A program made the position numbers and the translations under genes. This document shows positions 28,030-38,048 of a DNA stretch of 64,000 nt, one piece after another. Each line of letters starts with the position of its first letter. Positions within the stretch are counted from its first letter, which is position 1. The notes under the pieces were generated by a model. That model was not told the DNA's origin, ran no database searches, and was given only the letters and a program-made list of their open reading frames with translations. The DNA comes from Pedobacter nototheniae (GTDB taxonomy: Bacteria > Bacteroidota > Bacteroidia > Sphingobacteriales > Sphingobacteriaceae): assembly GCF_004335085.1 (NCBI RefSeq), contig NZ_RQRS01000004.1:63305-127304 (forward strand), in the 5' to 3' direction.

Positions 28030-30921
28030 ATGGACAATCAAAATTTTAAGCTAAAAATATACAGATTTCTACTCTTGATTATTGCACTTTCTGGTATTCA
28101 GTTAACTGCATCTGCAATGAGTTATAGCTGGCAGCAGCAAAATGATACAACCAAAAAAGATAGTTTGGTTACTAATCCAATGTCGATTAAAAAGAATATT
28201 CAGGATAGACACATTAACCTATGGAATAGAACAATACCACACCTTCAAAATGTAACAGGTAGCTCTACCATTTATGGCGAAGATGTGAATACAACGCCTG
28301 TTGCAGATATTAGTAATGTTATTGCAGGTAGAATTCCAGGTTTATATTCTTCCAGAAGCTCTGGTCGTACAGGACCAATGTTCGATGCATCATCACTAAC
28401 CTTAAGAGGACAATCTCCTTTAATAGTTGTAGATGGAGTGGTACGATCTTTTACATCATTTAATGTAGAAGATATAAAAAGTATCACCGTTATGAAGGAT
28501 GCCGTTTCAACCAGTATGTATGGTTTAAGGTCATCACATGGCATAATTTATATAACCACAAAAGATCAGAGCGATGAAAAACCCTTTGAGTTAAATTTTT
28601 CTGCACAATATGGTTTTCTTAATCAGCTTAAAAGACCAAACTTTATTAATGGTGCTCAATATGCTCAATTGTACAATGAGGCACAACAAAATACTTTTCC
28701 TGGGGCTGTTCCAGCTTACTCGGCTTCAACTATAGCATCATACCAAAATGGAACTAATAATCCTTTTTCACAGCCTAATAATGATTGGTATAACACGATT
28801 TATAAAAATAACACGGCGCAGCAACGTTACGCCATCAATGCATCTGGTAATGGAAAAAGCTATCGTTATTATACTTCTGTAGAGCATTTTGCTCAAGATG
28901 GAAACTTTTTAACTGATAGCAATAATCCTTATGATACAAACAATTTTTACAAAAGATATAATCTGCGTACCAATGCGCAAATAGATTTTAATGAAGATAT
29001 ACAGCTTTCGCTTAACATTTTTGGTTCGATAGAAAATAATAGTGAGCCAGGAGCGGGTGCATCTACAATTATGGATCGTATTTATGGTGTTTCTCCACTG
29101 GGTTATCCTGCTCGAAATGCCGATGGTAGCTTTGGTGGAAACACGCAATATACAACCATTGTAGATAATGTAACCTATGGAACCAATATTTTGGCTAGTA
29201 CCATTAATTCGGGCTATACAAGATATAATGAGCGAACTTTAAGTGCAGATGTAGGCTTAAAATTTAAGCTAGATGATTTTGTTAAAGGGTTGTGGGCCAA
29301 AGGTATATTATCTATTAATAACTATTACCTGCAAAGAACCACAAGAATTAAAAATTTTGCAGTTTACTATCCTGTAACCACGCCAACGGGTACTACCTAT
29401 ACTAAAATTGGTAGCGATGGAACGATTGAGGCTAATAAAGGTATTTCTAGTATTGATACTCAAAACAAACAATCATTTTTTAATGGGTTGGTTGGCTATG
29501 ATAAAATATTCGGGAAACACACTTTAAATGTATTGGGTACTTTTAATTTAACCAACCTGATAGACTCTTATTCTCAACTGAACCAAATTTATCAAAATGC
29601 AGGTGTTACTGCCAGCTATAACTATGATAAAACGTATTTAGCAGAAGTAGGAATGGTTTATAGCGGATACAATCGCTACAAGGAAGGAAGCAGATGGGGC
29701 TTTTTACCTTCCATAGCCTTAGGATGGGTGGTTTCTAACGAAAATTGGTTTAATAAAGGAACACTAAGCTTTTTAAAACTTCGAGGTAGTGCAGGTAAAA
29801 CCGCTTGGGCAGATCCTTCAAACTACTATACTTACCTGCAAAATTATACCGTTGGATCAACCTCTACCGGAAACTATAATTTCGGTTCAACACCTACGGC
29901 TGTTAATGGGAGTTATGAAAATGCACTGAGTAACCCAAATATAACCTGGGAAAAATCGCTTAAGTATGATTTAGCTTTAGAAGCAGGTTTCTTTAAAGAT
30001 AAGTTAAACCTGGAGCTTACTTATTACAATAATAAAAATACGGATGAACTGATTGATCCTGCCAATGGGTATGCATCTGGCATACTTGGCTTAACTTATC
30101 CAAAGGTAAATGCGGGGCAAACAAGGTATTCGGGCTTAGAAACTTCATTAGGTTTTAATGATAAAAAGGGAGATTTCAGCTATTTCGTAAAAGGGAATTT
30201 TACCGTTGCAAAAAACAAAATTCTGTCAAGGGCAGAGGGTATTTACCCATACAACTGGATGTACAGAGCGGGGCAACCATCGGCAACATTTGGATATGAG
30301 GCAATAGGCTTTTATCAGGTTGGAGAGGATGTGAGTAAAACAGCCAATATACCTGGTTACAATCCAGTGGCTGGAGATTTAAAATACAAAGATTTAAATG
30401 GCGATGGCATTATCAATTTTCTAGATCAAAAAGCAATTGCCGGCGATAAACCTCTAGTGTTTTTTGGTTTTAATTTTGGCTTCGGTTACAAAAACTTTGA
30501 TTTCAGCGCATTGCTTGAGGGTAGGGTTAATAGAGAAATTTATTATGATCCAACAGCTATGTCAGCATTTTACAACAGTACAGGTTTTGTGTTGGATTAT
30601 ACAACAGAAAATAGATGGACGCCTCAAAATAGCGTTAATGCAGCCTTGCCTAGATTAACTTTAGGTACCAATACAAATAACCAGCAAGTATCTTCTTTCT
30701 GGGTTAGAAACGCAGATTACCTCCGACTAAAAAATGTAGAAATAGGGTATTCTGTTCCTCAAAAATGGCTTAAAAAAGCAAAGTTGAGCAAGCTTCGGTT
30801 TTTTGTTAATGCATACAATGTACTTACCTGGACAAAGCTTGACTATTTCGATCCTGAAACTGGTCTTTCTCCTTTCCCTAATTACAGGGTAATTAATGGT
30901 GGGGTATCTCTAAAACTATAA
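28030..30921 (+). CDS. SusC-like TonB-dependent transporter, short N-terminus
   Basis: A 963-residue SusC/RagA-type porin. After the signal peptide (ends near TASA, 29) the plug domain starts at once (DISNVIAGRIPGLYSS near 94, then VVDGVVRS and VMKDAVSTSMYG), so the CarboxypepD_reg domain usual in SusC is missing. The C-terminal barrel ends in GGVSLKL. It pairs with the SusD-like gene 15 nt downstream and takes up a glycan fragment by TonB energy. Such trimmed SusC proteins are seen where a second complete SusC is present, as here. Confidence 0.9.
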   Translation: MDNQNFKLKIYRFLLLIIALSGIQLTASAMSYSWQQQNDTTKKDSLVTNPMSIKKNIQDRHINLWNRTIPHLQNVTGSSTIYGEDVNTTPVADISNVIAGRIPGLYSSRSSGRTGPMFDASSLTLRGQSPLIVVDGVVRSFTSFNVEDIKSITVMKDAVSTSMYGLRSSHGIIYITTKDQSDEKPFELNFSAQYGFLNQLKRPNFINGAQYAQLYNEAQQNTFPGAVPAYSASTIASYQNGTNNPFSQPNNDWYNTIYKNNTAQQRYAINASGNGKSYRYYTSVEHFAQDGNFLTDSNNPYDTNNFYKRYNLRTNAQIDFNEDIQLSLNIFGSIENNSEPGAGASTIMDRIYGVSPLGYPARNADGSFGGNTQYTTIVDNVTYGTNILASTINSGYTRYNERTLSADVGLKFKLDDFVKGLWAKGILSINNYYLQRTTRIKNFAVYYPVTTPTGTTYTKIGSDGTIEANKGISSIDTQNKQSFFNGLVGYDKIFGKHTLNVLGTFNLTNLIDSYSQLNQIYQNAGVTASYNYDKTYLAEVGMVYSGYNRYKEGSRWGFLPSIALGWVVSNENWFNKGTLSFLKLRGSAGKTAWADPSNYYTYLQNYTVGSTSTGNYNFGSTPTAVNGSYENALSNPNITWEKSLKYDLALEAGFFKDKLNLELTYYNNKNTDELIDPANGYASGILGLTYPKVNAGQTRYSGLETSLGFNDKKGDFSYFVKGNFTVAKNKILSRAEGIYPYNWMYRAGQPSATFGYEAIGFYQVGEDVSKTANIPGYNPVAGDLKYKDLNGDGIINFLDQKAIAGDKPLVFFGFNFGFGYKNFDFSALLEGRVNREIYYDPTAMSAFYNSTGFVLDYTTENRWTPQNSVNAALPRLTLGTNTNNQQVSSFWVRNADYLRLKNVEIGYSVPQKWLKKAKLSKLRFFVNAYNVLTWTKLDYFDPETGLSPFPNYRVINGGVSLKL

Positions 30922-30936
30922 TTCAAAACCTTAGAT

Positions 30937-32685
30937 ATGAAAAATTTTATATATACACTAATGTTCGCATTCTTTTCATGCTTAATGTTGACTACAGGTT
31001 GTAAGAAAATGATTGAGGATGGGCCGCTTGAAAATGCAAATAAGGATTTGGTTTTTGATAAAACAGATTCTTTAGGAAAGTATGCCGAAGAATTTTTAAA
31101 TAATATTTATTCCAGCTTGCCAAAGGGATATAATAGAATTGGCAATAACCTGCTTGATGCTGGTTCTGACGATGCGCTACCTTCATCTACAGCAGATATA
31201 GTTCAATTTTATTCCAATGGTGCTTTTAATCAGGTAAACCTACCAGATAACACTTGGGATGCAAACTATGCCGCAATTAGAAAAGTAAATGAGTTTTTGG
31301 CAAATATAGATCAGGTTCCACTAAAAACACCTGGTTTTAAACAAAGATGGAAAGCAGAAGCTAGAGGTTTAAGAGCGATGTTTTATTTTGAACTGATTAA
31401 AAGATGGGGAGGAGTGCCAATAATTGGCGATCGTGTTTATGATTTAAGCAGCAATTTAAATCTGCCTAGAAATACCTATCAGGAATGTGTGGATTATATT
31501 AATGCTGAGATTAAGGCAATTTTACCATTCCTAATTTCTCCAAACACAACAAGCAGTTATACCACTATTTATTTCGGAAGGTTTACCACTGGAGCAGCCC
31601 TGGCATTGCGATCCAGATTAATGCTTTACGCTGCTAGTCCACTAAACAATCCTTCCAATGATTTATCTAAATGGACTGCCGCTGCCGCCGCCGCAAAAGA
31701 TGTAATGGATAGTGTTACGGCAAGTAAATTTGTTTACGCCTTATCTACTGCTACCACAACAGCACATTATACCACAACTAATATGGCTGCTTTGGCACCA
31801 ACTACAACAATAAATAATTATGTGGCGGGTGTAAATAAGTTTCTAAACGTTTTTTCTAACCGCTATAGTGCAGAAATTATTTTACCATACTTGCAGGCTA
31901 CAAACACGGGCGTTGAGTACTATAATGAGCCAATTGGTTATACCCGTGGTGGTTTGGGCAAAACTAACCCAACACAAGAGCTTGTTAATGAATTTGAAAC
32001 CTTTGATGGAAAAATGATTAGCGATAATAACTCAGGTTACTCGCTAGCTAATCCTTACTACAATCGCGATCCTCGATTAGCAAGTTCTGTTTCCTTTAAT
32101 GGACTTTATTGGCTTACCAGAAATGTACAAACATATGATGGTGGGTTAGATAGACCAAAAGGTTTTGGTAATGCCACATCTGGCGAAACCAGAACAGGTT
32201 ATTACATGAGAAAGTTTATGACAGGAACCACCAGCGAAAGTTCATACACGGCTCAAAATCATAATTTTCCAATTTTTAGGTATGCTGAAATACTATTGAA
32301 TTATGCTGAAGCGCAAAACGAAGCAGTTGGTCCGGATGGGCAAGTATATGCAGCCATAAATGCAATAAGAATTAGAGTAAACATGCCAGCACTGCCTGCA
32401 GGGTTAACACAAAATGAGATGCGCTTACGTATTCGGCACGAGCGCCGCGTAGAAATGGCGTTTGAAGAGCAACGTTTCTGGGATATTCGCCGTTGGAAAA
32501 TTGCCGAAAACGTATTAAATGGAACGCTTCATGGGATACAAGCAACTTTAACCGGTACTACAACAACTTATAAAATTGTTGATGCTGCCCCTGTAAAATT
32601 TGAAGCATCGAAAATGTATCTATTCCCAATTCCTTTTAAAGAATCTTCGGCTAACAATAAAATGGTTCAAAATCCAAACTGGTAA
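30937..32685 (+). CDS. SusD/RagB-like surface glycan-binding lipoprotein
   Basis: A 582-residue lipoprotein with a lipobox LTTGC (Cys22). The TPR-rich SusD fold shows in RWKAEARGLRAMFYFELIKRWGGVPI (quoted motif core RALRAMFYFEL-like, near 143-165) and in RHERRVEMAFEEQRFWDIRRW near the C-terminus, both standard SusD landmarks. It caps the SusC channel encoded just upstream and binds the glycan. Confidence in the family is high; the ligand is unknown. Confidence 0.92.
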   Translation: MKNFIYTLMFAFFSCLMLTTGCKKMIEDGPLENANKDLVFDKTDSLGKYAEEFLNNIYSSLPKGYNRIGNNLLDAGSDDALPSSTADIVQFYSNGAFNQVNLPDNTWDANYAAIRKVNEFLANIDQVPLKTPGFKQRWKAEARGLRAMFYFELIKRWGGVPIIGDRVYDLSSNLNLPRNTYQECVDYINAEIKAILPFLISPNTTSSYTTIYFGRFTTGAALALRSRLMLYAASPLNNPSNDLSKWTAAAAAAKDVMDSVTASKFVYALSTATTTAHYTTTNMAALAPTTTINNYVAGVNKFLNVFSNRYSAEIILPYLQATNTGVEYYNEPIGYTRGGLGKTNPTQELVNEFETFDGKMISDNNSGYSLANPYYNRDPRLASSVSFNGLYWLTRNVQTYDGGLDRPKGFGNATSGETRTGYYMRKFMTGTTSESSYTAQNHNFPIFRYAEILLNYAEAQNEAVGPDGQVYAAINAIRIRVNMPALPAGLTQNEMRLRIRHERRVEMAFEEQRFWDIRRWKIAENVLNGTLHGIQATLTGTTTTYKIVDAAPVKFEASKMYLFPIPFKESSANNKMVQNPNW

Positions 32686-32701
32686 TCCTATTAATAATCG
32701 T

Positions 32702-35700
32702 ATGAAAAGATATATATATGGGCTATGTCTAGTCTTAGCCATTTTTGTAAAAAATACCGTTCAGGCGCAAACCGTAGAGGTTGTTTCTGGAGTAGTTTCT
32801 GATGATAAAGGACCAATTCCAGGCACTAGTGTCTACCAAAAAGAAGCCACTGCCAATGGTACCGTTACCGATGAGAACGGGCGCTATAAACTTACTTTAA
32901 AAGGAACTTCTAAAATTCTTGTGTTTTATTCGCTCGGTTACTTAAAAAAGGAAGTTAATATTGGTAATAAAAGTACCGTAAATGTAACAATGGCTGAAGA
33001 CTCAAAAGGGTTGGAAGAAGTTGTGATTTTAGGTTTTGGCGAAAAAACCAATAAAATAACTAGTACAGGTTCAATCAGCTCTATTACAGGTAAGGAAATC
33101 AGGCAAAGTCCTACTTCGAGTTTGCAAAACTCACTTGCTGGTCGTTTACCAGGTTTTTTCTCTCAACAAAGAAGTGGACAGCCGGGTAAAGATGGTGCAA
33201 ATTTTCAAATCAGAGGTATTAGTACCTATCAAGGTTCAACTACGCCATTAATTGTGGTAGATGATATTGAAGTTACGTCAGATCAAATTAGCATGATTGA
33301 CCAAAATGAAATTGAAAGTTTAACCATTTTAAAAGATGCTTCTACCACCGCATTATATGGCGTTAGGGGTGCAAATGGCGTTGTAGTTATTAAAACAAGA
33401 AGAGGGCAGGCAGGGAAACCGCAATTAACTTTCCGCCAGGAAACAGGTTTAAATAGCTCTGCAATGAATTTTGAAACCAATGATGGGTACACAACATTAG
33501 CCTTATTAAGAGAAACTACTGCGGAGCAATATCTTGATCCTGGCACGCAATATCCCAAATATTTTGGCGGTAATAATTTAGAACACTATCGCTTAAAAGA
33601 TGATCCGTACAATTTTCCTTTTGTGGATTGGTGGAAAGAACTAACTCAAAAGTTCAGTATGCAAAACCGCACCAACTTCGACATTAGTGGTGGTACTCAA
33701 AAAACTAAATACTTTGTTTCTTTAGGTTATTTTAACCAAGGCGGCTTATACAAAGATTTTACTAAGGATGAGGGCTATAATGCCAATTACAATTTCGATC
33801 GTTACAATTTTAGATCAAATGTAGATTTAGATCCTACAAAAGATCTTCACATCAGATTTGATTTATCGGGGAGATTTGGAGTAACCAATTCGCCAAACGA
33901 TTCTCCAGGAAATGGAGGAGCACCAACTTTGCAATACCTATGGAACGGGCAATTATCTGCGTTTGCTTATCCAGCCTATAATCAAAATGGTAGTTATGGC
34001 GGTTCTACCAGCGGTGCAACAAAAATAAATCCGATAGCAAATTTAAGATGGTCGGGCTACAATAGAGATTATACCAATAACCTTGCTTTTGTATCACAAG
34101 TTGATCATAAATTAAATTTTATAACCGAAGGTTTATCTGCCAATGTATTGGTTTCTTACGCAAGTGATTATAAATTTAGTCGCAACTTAACAAGAACTTC
34201 CTCAGAAATCCCAACCTATTATTGGGATCCCAACTTGAATAGTTATATGCCGGTGGTAAATAATCTATATCGCTTGGGCAAGCTATCACGTTCTGGTGGT
34301 TATACGGGTTCAAACCGACTGGTTAATTTACAGGCATCATTAAAGTATAACCGAAGCTTTGGATCGCACAATGTGAGTGCACTTGCCCTGTTAAATCAAA
34401 CCACAAAATCCGAAGAAACTATTGTAAACAATACGTTAATTACATACGATCCTTATAATGTTAGAGGTATAACGGGCAGAGTAAGTTATAACTTTAAGCA
34501 AAAATACCTTATTGATTTTAATGGTGCTTATAATGGTTCTAACAAGTTTCAATCCAGTAAGTTATATCAATTTTTTCCTTCTGTAAGTGTTGGGTATAAC
34601 ATAAGCGAAGAGCCATTTTTTAAGAACAACATTAAGTTTGTAGATAACCTAAAATTAAGAGGATCTTACGGGATGGTGGGTAATGATGGTATTGGTACAA
34701 CGGTATATGCTTATGAGAAAACCTATTCATCAGGAAGTGGTAAGCCTTATGTTTTTGGCGAAACACCAGGCACTACTTCAACGGGTTTAATTGAGCCAAC
34801 TTTAGCCAATAACAACATTACCTGGGAAACACAAAAAGATGCAAATATTGGCCTGGATTTAAAAATGTTTAAAGGGAAATTAGCATTCACCGCCGATTTT
34901 TACAAGAAACGTAGAAAAGATATTTTAACTCAAAGAGCCTCTGTAGCGTCATCATTTGGCGCATCATTGCCTTTCGTTAATTTAGGTGTTGTAGATAATA
35001 AAGGTTATGAATTTGAATTAACCTACCGCGATAATGCACTTTCTAATAAGCTTACTTATTTTGTTAATGCCCAAATTAGCCATTCAGAAAATAAAGTGGT
35101 TTTCAGAGATGAAGGCTCTTCAAGATACCCATGGTTAGGGTTAACAGGCAGGCCAGTAGGTGCTTTATTTGCTTATCAAGATGCAGGGCTTTACCAATCG
35201 CTTGCTGATTTATATACCAGCCCGAAATTGATTACATCAACGCCTTTATCCAATATGAGTTTAGGTGGGGTTAAACTGGTTGATTTAAATGGTGATGGAA
35301 TTATTGACCAGAATGATATGGGATATATCGGTACAAACCAGCCAGAATATATTGCTGGCTTAAGCTTCGGTTTCTCTTATAAAGGATTTGATTTCAGTAC
35401 TTTATTTCAAAGCTCATTTAAATACCTCATTAATATTCAACGGGGAATTATTAATTACAGTCGCCCAGAAAACCAATCTATCCCTTACAATTTAGGAAGG
35501 TGGACACCCGTTACTGCAGAAAACGCAACTTTTCCTGTGCTAAGCGGAAGTGGTTCTACAAATTCTCCATACTCCACCTATTGGGCAAAAAGAGGAGATT
35601 ATGTACGCTGGAAAAACGTTGAAATTGGGTATCGCTTACCTACATCTTTTGCAAAAAAGCTTCATGTTAATAACATTAGGGTTTATGCAAACGGGTATAA

Positions 35701-35842
35701 TATGGGGTTAATTTATACTGCATTACCAGTATTTATCGATCCTGAATCTGTTACCGGTTCATCAACTACAACCAATATTGGCGATTTAAATGAATATCCG
35801 CAACAGCGTATTTACAATTTTGGAATTCAGTTTGGCTTATAA
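32702..35842 (+). CDS. SusC-like TonB-dependent transporter, full length
   Basis: A 1046-residue SusC/RagA protein with signal peptide (ends near VQAQ), CarboxypepD_reg-like domain (about 25-105, VVSDDKGPIPGTSVYQ), plug (about 125-230, NSLAGRLPGFFSQQ and ILKDASTTALYGVRGANG) and the large barrel. I start at ATG 32702 after the SusD stop; a longer frame reaching back to 32600 would overlap the SusD gene and lacks a signal peptide at its start. It is the first gene of the second SusC/SusD pair. Confidence 0.93.
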   Translation: MKRYIYGLCLVLAIFVKNTVQAQTVEVVSGVVSDDKGPIPGTSVYQKEATANGTVTDENGRYKLTLKGTSKILVFYSLGYLKKEVNIGNKSTVNVTMAEDSKGLEEVVILGFGEKTNKITSTGSISSITGKEIRQSPTSSLQNSLAGRLPGFFSQQRSGQPGKDGANFQIRGISTYQGSTTPLIVVDDIEVTSDQISMIDQNEIESLTILKDASTTALYGVRGANGVVVIKTRRGQAGKPQLTFRQETGLNSSAMNFETNDGYTTLALLRETTAEQYLDPGTQYPKYFGGNNLEHYRLKDDPYNFPFVDWWKELTQKFSMQNRTNFDISGGTQKTKYFVSLGYFNQGGLYKDFTKDEGYNANYNFDRYNFRSNVDLDPTKDLHIRFDLSGRFGVTNSPNDSPGNGGAPTLQYLWNGQLSAFAYPAYNQNGSYGGSTSGATKINPIANLRWSGYNRDYTNNLAFVSQVDHKLNFITEGLSANVLVSYASDYKFSRNLTRTSSEIPTYYWDPNLNSYMPVVNNLYRLGKLSRSGGYTGSNRLVNLQASLKYNRSFGSHNVSALALLNQTTKSEETIVNNTLITYDPYNVRGITGRVSYNFKQKYLIDFNGAYNGSNKFQSSKLYQFFPSVSVGYNISEEPFFKNNIKFVDNLKLRGSYGMVGNDGIGTTVYAYEKTYSSGSGKPYVFGETPGTTSTGLIEPTLANNNITWETQKDANIGLDLKMFKGKLAFTADFYKKRRKDILTQRASVASSFGASLPFVNLGVVDNKGYEFELTYRDNALSNKLTYFVNAQISHSENKVVFRDEGSSRYPWLGLTGRPVGALFAYQDAGLYQSLADLYTSPKLITSTPLSNMSLGGVKLVDLNGDGIIDQNDMGYIGTNQPEYIAGLSFGFSYKGFDFSTLFQSSFKYLINIQRGIINYSRPENQSIPYNLGRWTPVTAENATFPVLSGSGSTNSPYSTYWAKRGDYVRWKNVEIGYRLPTSFAKKLHVNNIRVYANGYNMGLIYTALPVFIDPESVTGSSTTTNIGDLNEYPQQRIYNFGIQFGL

Positions 35843-35853
35843 TTAAGAATAAT

Positions 35854-37620
35854 ATGAAATTAAAATATCTTTTAGGCAGTTTAGCTATAGTAGTCATTAC
35901 TGCTTTTTCAGCCTGTAAAAAGGCAGGTTTTTTGGATAAAAAAGCCGAAACACTTACTGAAGATAAAGTTTTTGCCGATAGTGCTTTAACATCTGCATTA
36001 ATTACCGATATGTATGCTTACACCGGGCAGGATGTGATTCCAGCTCGCTATACCATGATTACAACTCCTGTAAATAATGAATATGGTTGTTTAGATGATC
36101 AAACAACGCTATCTATGGGCTACTGGGATGACCCAACAAAAAGTGTAATGCAGGGCACTTATACAGCTGCAAATTATGCCTTTAACAACTATTGGACAAC
36201 CTATTATAAAAAAATCAGGCAGGCATCTTTATTTATGCAAAAAGCGGTAAATAGTCCTATTTCTGCAGCCAGAAAAAAACGTTTAATGGCTGAAGCAAAG
36301 TATTTAAGAGCATTTTTTTATATAGGATTAATCAGGTTTTACGGCGGTGTACAAATTATGCCAAACGAGCCTCTTGATGTTCAGGATCCATTAATTTCTA
36401 AAAGAAATACATATAAAGAATGTGTTGATTATGTGGTAGCTGAGCTAGATGCTGCCGCTACGGATTTGCCTGCAGCATCTGCCCAGGATGCCAGCGAATA
36501 CGGCCATGCAACTAAAGGCGCAGCTTTAGCATTAAAAGCAAGAATTTTACTTACAGCAGCAAGCCCTTTATTTAATGGAAATTCATTTTCATCAGATGCT
36601 AGTATCCTGCCATACATTACATATTCTACCAGTTACAATAGTTTGTTATGGCAAAAAGCTGCCGACGCATTAAAAGCCGTAATTGATATGCCTGATTATA
36701 GTTTGGTAATTGATAATACCACACGGGCAGGGCACGGTTTTTGGAAAATGTTTTTAAAAGGACGTAGAAATACGGAATTAATTACACCTTATTTTTGGAG
36801 TGGAAGCGCTTTAGAAACTTATCGTTTTCCAAGAAGTAGAAATGGATCTGGTGGGTACAACAATCCAAGTGAAAATGCGGTAGCCTATTTCGGTATGAAA
36901 AATGGAAAGTCGATTACCGATCCTACATCCGGCTACAATCCGGCAAATCCTTATACAAACCGAGAACCGCGGTTTTATTATTCAATTATTTACAACCAAG
37001 CCCCAATATGGAAAAGCGGTTCGGGCACAACCATGGTTCCCATTGATATTTATTTTAATAAAGCTACTGGTGCAATGACGGCCGATGGTATACAAGCGTA
37101 TTATACCCGAACAGGATACTATTCCAGGAAAATGTGTAACGATTCTATCGCTCCAGGTGGTGTAACAAACTCAAACAGAGCTTATCCGGTAATCCGTTTA
37201 GCAGAAATGGTTATGGGTTATGCCGAGGCACTTAATGAAATGGGGCAAACAGAGCAAGCCGTAACAAATCTAATTAAATTACGAAGCCGTGCAGGAATAG
37301 ACCCAGGTAGTGATAACAGATATGGTATTGCTGCTGGCATTTCGCAAAGCGATTTACGTAAGGTAATTCAGGCAGATTATGTTGCAGAGTTTTTTCAGGA
37401 AGGCTTGTTTTGGTACAATACCCGAAGATGGAGAACGGCAGAAGTAACCGAGAAAATGAATACTACATCCATGTTGGCTACAAGAGAAACCAACGGAACT
37501 TATACTTACACCGCAGGAAATGCCGTGGTTGTAAACTGGCAGCAGCGGGCTTATTTTGCTCCAATACCGCAATCTGAAATCAATAAGGCAGCAACGCTGA
37601 TTCAAAACCCCGGATGGTAA
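35854..37620 (+). CDS. SusD/RagB-like surface glycan-binding lipoprotein, second copy
   Basis: The 588-residue lipoprotein has lipobox FSAC (Cys21). SusD signatures are RLMAEAKYLRAFFYIGLIRFYGG (core near 150-170), RLAEMVMGYAEALNEMGQ, and the C-terminal ADYVAEFFQEGLFWYNTRRW region. It pairs with the SusC gene ending 11 nt upstream. Low similarity to the first SusD at the ends suggests that the two pairs bind different parts or sizes of the glycan. Confidence 0.92.
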   Translation: MKLKYLLGSLAIVVITAFSACKKAGFLDKKAETLTEDKVFADSALTSALITDMYAYTGQDVIPARYTMITTPVNNEYGCLDDQTTLSMGYWDDPTKSVMQGTYTAANYAFNNYWTTYYKKIRQASLFMQKAVNSPISAARKKRLMAEAKYLRAFFYIGLIRFYGGVQIMPNEPLDVQDPLISKRNTYKECVDYVVAELDAAATDLPAASAQDASEYGHATKGAALALKARILLTAASPLFNGNSFSSDASILPYITYSTSYNSLLWQKAADALKAVIDMPDYSLVIDNTTRAGHGFWKMFLKGRRNTELITPYFWSGSALETYRFPRSRNGSGGYNNPSENAVAYFGMKNGKSITDPTSGYNPANPYTNREPRFYYSIIYNQAPIWKSGSGTTMVPIDIYFNKATGAMTADGIQAYYTRTGYYSRKMCNDSIAPGGVTNSNRAYPVIRLAEMVMGYAEALNEMGQTEQAVTNLIKLRSRAGIDPGSDNRYGIAAGISQSDLRKVIQADYVAEFFQEGLFWYNTRRWRTAEVTEKMNTTSMLATRETNGTYTYTAGNAVVVNWQQRAYFAPIPQSEINKAATLIQNPGW

Positions 37621-37665
37621 AACCTTATAAACAAAAACACAATCTATAAAATATATTAATTGCGC

Positions 37666-37944
37666 ATGACTAATGAATTAATGATTAAGGAAGTAAATCC
37701 AATGATTTTTTATTCCGGAAAACAGGATGAAGTCCAAATTTTATTAAAAGCTGCCGACACAGGAGAGCTGATTGTAAAATCTTTAACAACAGAGATTATG
37801 AAGGTAAGTGATATTTCGCTTGAAAACGACCCTACAGAAATTAGTTGGCACCAGGATATAAATGGGCTTAAAATAAGCTTACCTAATCAACTTCCTGTTG
37901 CAGATAATGATGTACGTATTTTAAAGGTGAGATTTAAGGATTAA
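37666..37944 (+). CDS. Small protein resembling the C-terminal beta-sandwich of GH29 fucosidases (remnant?)
   Basis: 92 residues from ATG 37666 (a TTG two codons earlier is also possible). There is no signal peptide and no catalytic motif. The phrases GELIVKSLTTE, ISWHQDINGLKISLPNQLP and the end RILKVRFKD recall the last 80 or so residues of alpha-L-fucosidases, where a beta-sandwich follows the barrel. A plausible reading is the leftover tail of a deleted GH29 gene. It could also be a real small accessory protein. The match is from memory, not an alignment. Confidence 0.45.
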   Translation: MTNELMIKEVNPMIFYSGKQDEVQILLKAADTGELIVKSLTTEIMKVSDISLENDPTEISWHQDINGLKISLPNQLPVADNDVRILKVRFKD

Positions 37945-38048
37945 ACCCATTGATTTAAAGCTTTCTTATTAATTATTATCCATTTAACGATTAAACCATA
38001 AAAATTTGAAATAAATAATCAATCACTAAAAAACCAATTCATTTACCT

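Noticed and set aside
32600..32701. Upstream extension of the second SusC frame
   Set aside because: It overlaps the SusD gene by 86 bases and would place the signal peptide 34 residues inside the protein. ATG 32702 fits better.
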